From contig CALBTC010000142.1 in assembly GCA_937967805.1 (NCBI GenBank), forward strand, positions 1 to 10,410: a stretch of 10,410 nucleotides of DNA, given 5' to 3'. Shown here one piece after another: positions 6,603 to 10,410 of the stretch. The position numbers were made by a program, and so were the translations under genes. Origin of the DNA: an uncultured Anaerolineaceae bacterium (GTDB lineage Bacteria; Chloroflexota; Anaerolineae; Promineifilales; Promineifilaceae). How positions within the stretch are numbered: position 1 is the first letter of the stretch; every line of letters begins with the position of its first letter. The notes under the pieces are model-generated. The model saw nothing but the letters and a program-made list of their open reading frames with translations, ran no database searches and was not told where the DNA came from.

Positions 6603-7607
6603 TCAGGCCTTATGGTGGTAGATTTTAAGAAGGGCGATTTTGGTGCTGTGGTTGAAAGGCGCAAGGTCGGTGATGGGGGGATTGGTTCGGGTGTGCGGGT
6701 AGCCGGTGCAATCTTCGGGAACAGGGATGAGCTGCTCAATTTGGACGTAGCCGTCGGCGCAAAGGGCTTCCAACTCGGCCATGTACTCAGCACCGCTGAC
6801 AAATAGGGCGTTGTTGATGGCAATGATGTGACCATCGTGCCTGACCAACGGCCGTACCTTGTTCACCAACCTGATCATCCCCTGATTTAAATCGACGGTA
6901 CCTGCGGCCGTTTGGGCAAAAAACGGCGGATCGACAAATACGCAGTCAAACTGCTCCCCCGCCCGGTTAAGTTGGCTCATCTTGCGCCAAAAATCTCCAG
7001 TTTGGAACAGTTTTTTAACAATGGGAAAACCGTTAAGCGTGTATGATGTCTTGGCCACGTTGAGGAAACGCTTGTTCAAATCGGTGTGCAGCACGCGGTT
7101 GGCTCCCGCTGCTTGCGCGGCCACGCCCAGGCTGCCGGTGTAGGCAAAGGTGTTAAGCACATCCTTGCCTGCCAGATTGTCCGCTGCCCAGCGGCGCACG
7201 TTGCGTGTGTCCAGGTAAAAGCTGGCATCCTGGTTCATTTGCAGGTCCAGCGCGTAACGGACGCCAAACTCACGAATTTTGCTGGTGAGGCTGCTGCCCC
7301 AAACGACCTTTCCCAGCTTTCCTTCATCCGTACCGTGGCGCGTTTTCAGTAAAATGGCCTGCAGCCAGGGGAATTGGTCGCGCAGCATTTCTGGCACGGC
7401 GGACAGCACGTCATTCAACTCTTCGGGTGGATTGGCGTAATTGTAGAGCACGGCCGTTTCTCCAAAAAGCTCCACCACCAACTGCGGACATCCCTCTAGA
7501 AAGCCGTTAAACAGGCGCACGGCCGTTTCGTGCCGTTCATCGAGTAAATCCAACCGCGCTTCAATGGCGCTGGTGAGGTACGGCCGTATCGCTTCAAACT
7601 TTATCAT
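6603..7607 (-). CDS. Class I SAM-dependent methyltransferase (RlmI/RlmK-like)
   Basis: This ~334-residue protein has an N-terminal substrate-recognition region (~1-115) and a Rossmann methyltransferase domain from about residue 125. The SAM-binding motif I is DVLNTFAYTGSLGVAAQAAGA (from ~149, FAYTGS being typical of RlmI/RlmL-type enzymes). The acidic ribose-binding position is D176 in HTDLN, and the catalytic-loop motif is DCVFVDPPFF (221-230), the DPP-aromatic form found in 23S rRNA cytosine/guanine methyltransferases. The probable target is therefore a base in rRNA, but the exact base is not readable. ATG at 7607 is chosen because GGTGA precedes it by 7 bases; a GTG three codons upstream (7616) is also in frame but lacks a ribosome site. 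A PUA domain as in E. coli RlmI is not evident. Five ACGGCCGT octamers lie in or just before this gene. Confidence 0.82.
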   Translation of the reverse strand: MIKFEAIRPYLTSAIEARLDLLDERHETAVRLFNGFLEGCPQLVVELFGETAVLYNYANPPEELNDVLSAVPEMLRDQFPWLQAILLKTRHGTDEGKLGKVVWGSSLTSKIREFGVRYALDLQMNQDASFYLDTRNVRRWAADNLAGKDVLNTFAYTGSLGVAAQAAGANRVLHTDLNKRFLNVAKTSYTLNGFPIVKKLFQTGDFWRKMSQLNRAGEQFDCVFVDPPFFAQTAAGTVDLNQGMIRLVNKVRPLVRHDGHIIAINNALFVSGAEYMAELEALCADGYVQIEQLIPVPEDCTGYPHTRTNPPITDLAPFNHSTKIALLKIYHHKA

Positions 7608-7728
7608 AATTGTCACCGGGCAAAAATAAACACACTATTGCAGGGAATCTAGCCCAAAAACGGCCGTTCAAGTAGACGGAAGCGTCACTTTTACTGTTCT
7701 TCAAGAAAAATAATCAGGCATGAATGTC

Positions 7729-7748
7729 ATTCTCGCGAAGGCGGGAAT
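7729..7748. repeat. Short hairpin repeat (CGCGAAGGCG type)
   Basis: ATTCTCGC (7729-7736) pairs with GCGGGAAT (7741-7748) with one G-T pair around GAAG. The wider text, GTCATTCTCGCGAAGGCGGGAATCC in two parts, resembles a hairpin repeat I remember between genes in many bacteria. It lies between the cold-shock gene and the methyltransferase promoter region. Confidence 0.5.
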
Positions 7749-7767
7749 CCACTCACCTGGAAATTAA

Positions 7768-7793
7768 AAAGGCCCGCATCATTGCGAGCCTTT
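7768..7793 (-). terminator. Intrinsic terminator of the cold-shock gene
   Basis: The stem AAAGGC-c-CGCA / TGCG-a-GCCTTT (7768-7778 with 7783-7793) has a TCAT loop and one internal mismatch. On the minus strand it runs into TTTTTAATTT. It sits 52 bases after the cold-shock stop codon. The plus-strand side is also T-rich, so it may work both ways. Confidence 0.8.
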
Positions 7794-7844
7794 CTTCATT
7801 TCATTTTAGCAGTTCCCTGATTAAAGAAAACCACAGCAAATGAT

Positions 7845-8054
7845 TTAGATTTTGCGAACGTCGGCGGCGGCGGGACCTTTTTGGCCTTGTTCGATGGTGA
7901 ATTCTACCTCGTCGCCTTCGGTCAGCGAGCGGTAGCCTTCAGACACTATAGCCGAATGATGGACAAAGACGTCCGGGCCACCCTGCTGCTCCAAAAATCC
8001 AAATCCTTTTTGATCACTAAACCATTTGACGGTTCCTGTTTTACGGTCACTCAT
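7845..8054 (-). CDS. csp: Cold-shock domain protein (CspA family)
   Basis: This 69-residue single-OB-fold protein binds single-stranded RNA and DNA and acts as an RNA chaperone in the cytoplasm. The N-terminal strand TGTVKWF (7-12), RNP1-type KGFGF (16-20) and RNP2-type VFVHH (29-33), and the C-terminal [10 protein letters not shown] match the family along its whole length. The start is ATG at 8054, with AAGGAG (complement of 8065-8070) 10 bases upstream. An open frame continues 28 codons upstream, but the conserved fold and the ribosome site show it is not used. The ribosome site lies in the loop of a CACAC-AAGGA-GTGTG hairpin, a possible control element. A terminator lies 52 bases downstream and another leftward one 83 bases upstream, so the gene is probably transcribed alone. 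Confidence 0.95.
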   Translation of the reverse strand: MSDRKTGTVKWFSDQKGFGFLEQQGGPDVFVHHSAIVSEGYRSLTEGDEVEFTIEQGQKGPAAADVRKI

Positions 8055-8060
8055 TTGTTG

Positions 8061-8075
8061 CACACTCCTTGTGTG
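8061..8075 (-). promoter_or_regulatory. Hairpin presenting the csp ribosome binding site
   Basis: On the minus strand CACAC-AAGGA-GTGTG forms a 5-base-pair stem whose loop is the Shine-Dalgarno core. Depending on temperature or on Csp binding, such a structure could change access to the site. The pairing is exact; the regulatory role is inference. Confidence 0.4.
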
Positions 8076-8136
8076 GGTACATAAATAATAAGGTGGTTCA
8101 ATATCAATACGTATGGTTCCGCACAAGAAAGACAAC

Positions 8137-8172
8137 AAAAAACGCTGTCCGGATTCATATATCCAGACAACG
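8137..8172 (-). terminator. Leftward intrinsic terminator upstream of csp
   Basis: The arms 8143-8154 (CGCTGTCCGGAT) and 8161-8172 (ATCCAGACAACG) pair over 12 bases with two wobble positions and a 6-base loop. On the minus strand a run of six T follows (8142-8137). It would stop transcripts entering csp from the right, or act as an attenuator in a long csp leader. Confidence 0.65.
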
Positions 8173-8199
8173 CCTTGACATACTTTAATTCAGAACTGG

Positions 8200-8277
8200 T
8201 TACATCTTGAATTTTGATCCAGAGAGGACTATAGCGAGTAACGAACTTCCTGACGACGCTGGGGTAAGGCTGCTCAT
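8200..8277 (-). CDS. Possible 25-residue small ORF ahead of the leftward terminator
   Basis: The minus-strand ATG at 8277 opens 25 codons to TAA at 8200-8202. The product starts MSSLTPASSGSS, continues LLAIVLSG and ends SKFKM, so it has a Ser/Thr-rich start, a short hydrophobic core and a basic tail. A purine-rich GAAGAGAG lies just upstream as a poor ribosome site. A terminator-like hairpin begins 28 bases after the stop. A second frame on the same strand is open across this region (reads REYEQPYPSVV...), so the stretch may instead be the remnant of a decayed gene. I recognise neither reading. Confidence 0.2.
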   Translation of the reverse strand: MSSLTPASSGSSLLAIVLSGSKFKM

Positions 8278-8391
8278 ACTCTCTTCATAATTGCTGGTTC
8301 TTCTTCGGAGTCGTCCGGTGTAGGGAAAATGTTAAAATGGTAACTGTCATGCTGAGAGAGGCCACAGCGCGGTGCGACTGCTCTGAGAATA

Positions 8392-8414
8392 CAGAAACAA
8401 ATGTCTTGTTTCTG
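8392..8414. repeat. Perfect 9-bp hairpin
   Basis: CAGAAACAA (8392-8400) and TTGTTTCTG (8406-8414) form a perfect stem with a 5-base loop. Outer arms GCTCT (8380-8384) and AGAGC (8418-8422) can extend it. No T-run follows on either strand, and no gene is attached. Confidence 0.6.
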
Positions 8415-8417
8415 AGT

Positions 8418-8549
8418 AGAGCCTGTACTGAGCTTGCCGAAGTACCCCCCGAAGCATCCCTAATGGGTTAAAACGGACAAGACTCTGCGGTTAGCTTAAG
8501 CTGCCAGCCGATTTACTTCAAAGGGATTCTTCGCTTCGCTCAGAATGAC
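8418..8549. repeat. Dispersed intergenic repeat fragments
   Basis: The segment at 8418-8445 (reverse strand contains CTTCGGCAAGCTCAGTACAG) and the one at 8521-8549 (reverse strand contains GTCATTCTGAGCGAAGCGAA) look like short dispersed repeats I recall from intergenic DNA of Chloroflexota and other environmental bacteria. This rests on memory, not on copies within the window; a third related piece (GTCATGCTGAGAG) is at 8347-8359. No transposase is nearby. Confidence 0.4.
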
Positions 8550-8583
8550 GCGCATAAAACCTGTTATTTCTGAGAGATTGCCC

Positions 8584-9603
8584 ATGAAATTTGGACCGAT
8601 TCCCATTGACCAGGCCGTTGGCAAAATACTAGGCCACAACATCGCCGGGCCAGACGGCCGTCGCCTTTTCCGCAAAGGGCACACCTTAAGCCAAAACGAT
8701 ATCGCCACCTTGCACAGCACCGGCCGGGACGTGGTCTACGTCGCCCAATTGGAGGACGGCGACATAGACGAAGACAGCGCCGCCCGCCGCATCGCCGACG
8801 CGGTGATGGGGCCAAATGTGTACAGCAGCCGCGCCGCCACGGGACGCGTTAACCTCAAGGCCGATGCCCTGGGCGTTTTGCGCGTTGATGCCCATCGATT
8901 GCGCCAGTTGAACAGCCAGTTGGGTATCACGCTGGCCACGCTGCCCAACCACACGGCCGTTACCGAGGGCAAAATGGTGGGCACCGTCAAAATTATTCCG
9001 TATGCCGTGCCGGAAACGGCCGTTACCTCCATCGAAAAGCTGGCCGATGACCAGCCCCTGCTCTGGCTCGATCCGCTGCCCGCTCGCCGCGTCGCTGTCA
9101 TCCTCTCCGGTTCGCCCAGCGCCGCCGACCGCATTCAGCGCAGCTACGACCCGCCGCTGCGCACCCGGCTGGAGCTGCTGGGCTCTAAACTGGACAGCAT
9201 CACCTTCGTGCCGCTGGAAGACGCCCAGGATGAAGCCGAGATGGGCGATACCATTCAGCAGCAGGCGGCTGCCGGAGCCGATCTGATTATTTTGGCGGGG
9301 GAGACGGCCATCATGGACCGCTTCGACATTGCCCCACGCGCCGTAGAGCGGGCCGGGGGCGAACTCACCTGCTTTGGCGCGCCGGTCGATCCGGGCAATT
9401 TGCTCATGCTGGCCTACCTGGACGATGTTCCGATCATGGGCGCGCCCGGCTGCGCGCGCAGCCCCAAGCGCAACATCGTCGATGAGGTGCTGCCCCGCCT
9501 GCTCATCGGTGACCGGCTAACCCAGGCGGACATCATCGAGCTGGGCCACGGCGGGCTGTTGGAGGATGTTCCGGAACGGCCGTATCCGCGCAGCAAGCTC
9601 TAA
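8584..9603 (+). CDS. Molybdopterin-binding-domain protein (MoCF_biosynth family)
   Basis: This 339-residue protein carries a C-terminal molybdopterin-binding (MoaB/MoeA/MogA-type) domain at about residues 168-315. It shows the VAVILSGS strand, GADLIILAGETAIMDRFD (231-248), the FGAPVDPGN turn (264-272) and the MGAPGCARSPKRNIVDEVLP segment (285-304) typical of stand-alone molybdopterin-binding proteins and their MobA-like fusions. The N-terminal ~165 residues (IPIDQAVGKILGHNIAGPDGRRLFRKG at the start) resemble the leading region of MoeA-type proteins, but no nucleotidyltransferase domain is present. It probably binds molybdopterin or the mature cofactor in the cytoplasm, for insertion or modification; the exact reaction is unknown. 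The ATG at 8584 has GAGAG 8 bases upstream and matches the conserved MKFGPIPIDQA start, so the 13 extra in-frame upstream residues are rejected. No molybdoenzyme gene is visible next to it. Confidence 0.82.
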   Translation: MKFGPIPIDQAVGKILGHNIAGPDGRRLFRKGHTLSQNDIATLHSTGRDVVYVAQLEDGDIDEDSAARRIADAVMGPNVYSSRAATGRVNLKADALGVLRVDAHRLRQLNSQLGITLATLPNHTAVTEGKMVGTVKIIPYAVPETAVTSIEKLADDQPLLWLDPLPARRVAVILSGSPSAADRIQRSYDPPLRTRLELLGSKLDSITFVPLEDAQDEAEMGDTIQQQAAAGADLIILAGETAIMDRFDIAPRAVERAGGELTCFGAPVDPGNLLMLAYLDDVPIMGAPGCARSPKRNIVDEVLPRLLIGDRLTQADIIELGHGGLLEDVPERPYPRSKL

Positions 9604-9610
9604 CCACAAA

Positions 9611-9672
9611 AATAGAACGCTGATTACCCTGATTTGCATGATCAGGGTGATCAGGAAAATCTGCGTCCTATT
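9611..9672. repeat. Long imperfect inverted repeat between genes (dispersed element, copy B)
   Basis: The inner arms TGATTACCCTGAT (9621-9633) and ATCAGGGTGATCA (9641-9653) pair over 13 bases with one wobble. The outer arms AATAGAACGC (9611-9620) and GCGTCCTATT (9663-9672) pair with one mismatch. The first 14 bases are identical to 2446-2459 in copy A. It lies between the stop at 9603 and the ribosome site at 9688. Confidence 0.75.
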
Positions 9673-9698
9673 AATTCCCACCTTTTTGGAGGCACTTC

Positions 9699-10410
9699 AT
9701 GAAGTTCAAAACCATCATCGAACCGTTTCGCATTAAAACCGTGGAGCCCATTCGCCAGACCACTCGCGAGGAGCGGGAGCGGCTGCTGGCCGAAGCCCAC
9801 TACAACCTGTTCCTGCTCAAGGCAGAAGACGTGCTCATCGACCTGCTGACCGACTCCGGCACCGGAGCCATGTCGTCGGGCCAATGGGCCGGCATGATGC
9901 TGGGCGATGAGTCATATGCCGGGGCCAAATCATTTTACAAGTTTGAAACGGCCGTGCGCACCATCACCGGCCTCAAACACGTTATTCCCACCCACCAGGG
10001 CCGCGCCGCCGAGCGCATTTTGTTCGGCTCCACGCTCAAACCAGGAGACATCGTGCCCAACAACACCCACTTCGACACCACCCGGGCCAACACCGAGTAC
10101 CGCGGCGCCACCGCGCTGGACATTCCCATCCCTGACGGCCAGGACCCGGCCGTCATTTTACCCTTCAAAGGCAACATCGATTTGGAAGCGCTGGAACGGA
10201 CCATTACAGAAAATCCGGGCAAGGTGCCGCTGGCGATGATCACCGTCACCAACAACTCCGGCGGCGGTCAGCCGGTGAGCATGGCCAACATTCGCGCCGC
10301 CAGCCAGATTTGCCGCAAGCACAACGTACCGGCACCAGGCAGCCAAAAGCTGCCCCTACTTTGTGTGCGCCGGTGGGGAACCATTTGCCCACCATCAGCA
10401 CAATCCGGGC
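9699..10410 (+). CDS. Tryptophanase / tyrosine phenol-lyase family enzyme, broken or truncated near 10331
   Basis: This is the N-terminal part of a PLP-dependent beta-eliminating lyase, the family that splits tryptophan or tyrosine into indole or phenol, pyruvate and ammonia. Residues 9-25 (PFRIKTVEPIRQTTREE), FIDLLTDSGTGAM-like VLIDLLTDSGTGAMSSGQW, GDESYAGAKSFY, the PTHQGR cofactor loop, FDTTR and SGGGQPVSMANIRA closely follow the family order. The start at 9699 has GGAGG (9688-9692) 6 bases upstream. Homology runs to residue 211 (CRKHNVP) at 10331. The frame stays open to the window end, but the next residues (APGSQKLPLLCVRRW) do not match the expected hydrophobic strand, D-x-x-R and ENAYFI segment. 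The region with the PLP lysine is missing. Tryptophan versus tyrosine preference cannot be decided from this part. Confidence 0.85.
   Translation, partial: MKFKTIIEPFRIKTVEPIRQTTREERERLLAEAHYNLFLLKAEDVLIDLLTDSGTGAMSSGQWAGMMLGDESYAGAKSFYKFETAVRTITGLKHVIPTHQGRAAERILFGSTLKPGDIVPNNTHFDTTRANTEYRGATALDIPIPDGQDPAVILPFKGNIDLEALERTITENPGKVPLAMITVTNNSGGGQPVSMANIRAASQICRKHNVPAPGSQKLPLLCVRRWGTICPPSAQSG
10330..10410 (-). pseudogene. Fragment of a fold-type II PLP-dependent enzyme on the opposite strand
   Basis: Read on the minus strand, the last 81 bases give 27 open codons with residues IVLMVGKWFPTGAHKVGAAF followed by GCLVP. The T-G-A-H-K segment resembles the lysine motif of fold-type II PLP enzymes (tryptophan synthase beta, cysteine synthase and related families), and the context fits a beta-family lyase or thiolase I know only from memory. 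The homology ends exactly where the plus-strand tryptophanase homology ends, at a CCGG (10329-10332) shared by both sides. The fragment may continue beyond the window; it has neither its start nor its end here. Confidence 0.45.

Larger units (their letters stand above)
8055..8583. other. Long intergenic stretch built of repeat pieces
   Basis: This 529-base gap separates the divergent cold-shock and molybdopterin-binding genes. From left to right it holds the csp ribosome-site hairpin, a leftward terminator-like hairpin (8137-8172), a possible 25-codon minus ORF (8200-8277), a hairpin with stem CAGAAACAA/TTGTTTCTG (8392-8414), a repeat-like segment around 8418-8445, and a second at 8521-8549. 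No ORF here has recognisable homology. Promoters for both neighbours should lie here, but I cannot place them. Confidence 0.6.

Noticed and set aside
6441..6806. 121-codon plus-strand ORF between the membrane protein and methyltransferase genes
   Set aside because: It overlaps the end of one gene in another frame and runs antisense through the methyltransferase C-terminus; no motif or ribosome site.
8055..8138. 28-codon N-terminal extension of the cold-shock protein
   Set aside because: The cold-shock fold starts at [12 protein letters not shown], a good AAGGAG precedes that ATG, and the extension overlaps the ribosome-site hairpin.
9907..10239. Alternative plus-strand ORF in the tryptophanase region, as evidence of a frameshift
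   Set aside because: The tryptophanase frame stays intact from 9699 to 10331; the alternative frame is Pro/Ser/Thr-rich noise.

Overview
The window is about 10.4 kb of GC-rich, densely coding bacterial DNA (roughly 55-60% GC by eye). It looks like a chromosome fragment from an uncultured environmental bacterium. Gene style, repeated intergenic hairpins and a very frequent octamer palindrome (ACGGCCGT, 17 exact copies) remind me most of Chloroflexota of the Anaerolineae type. No rRNA or other marker gene is present, so that placement is an inference. I see no tRNA, rRNA, CRISPR array, transposase or phage gene.

Layout from left to right: (1) 263-2443 (+), a 726-residue fusion with two tandem N-terminal repeats, an M23 (LytM-type) metallopeptidase domain, an SH3-like stretch and a C-terminal glycoside-hydrolase-like barrel. 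(2) 2532-3599 (+), an FMN-dependent alpha-hydroxy-acid oxidase with the full set of family active-site residues. (3) 3844-5910 (+), an operon of two membrane-anchored SPFH (HflK/HflC/stomatin-like) proteins overlapping by 4 bases, then a 44-residue GTG-start small protein, closed by a strong intrinsic terminator. (4) 6017-6523 (+), an AT-rich gene for a four-helix membrane protein of unknown function. (5) 6603-7607 (-), an RlmI-like SAM methyltransferase. (6) 7845-8054 (-), a 69-residue cold-shock protein with its own terminator. (7) 8055-8583, a long non-coding stretch made of dispersed repeat pieces, with a leftward intrinsic terminator and a possible 25-codon ORF upstream of the cold-shock gene. 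(8) 8584-9603 (+), a stand-alone molybdopterin-binding-domain protein. (9) 9699 onward (+), the N-terminal 211 residues of a tryptophanase/tyrosine phenol-lyase family enzyme.

The right end is abnormal. Near 10330 the tryptophanase homology stops, and the last ~80 bases encode, on the opposite strand, what looks like the lysine-containing core of a fold-type II PLP enzyme. This is either a genuine inversion or deletion breakpoint or a chimeric contig end.

Functionally, the clearest cooperating group is the SPFH pair plus small protein, presumably one membrane complex. The other genes are mostly single housekeeping or metabolic units (hydroxy-acid oxidation, rRNA or other RNA methylation, cold-shock RNA chaperone, molybdenum-cofactor-related binding, amino-acid beta-elimination). 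Several gene borders carry long imperfect inverted repeats. The pair at 2446 and 9611 begins with the same 14-15 bases and probably belongs to one dispersed element family.
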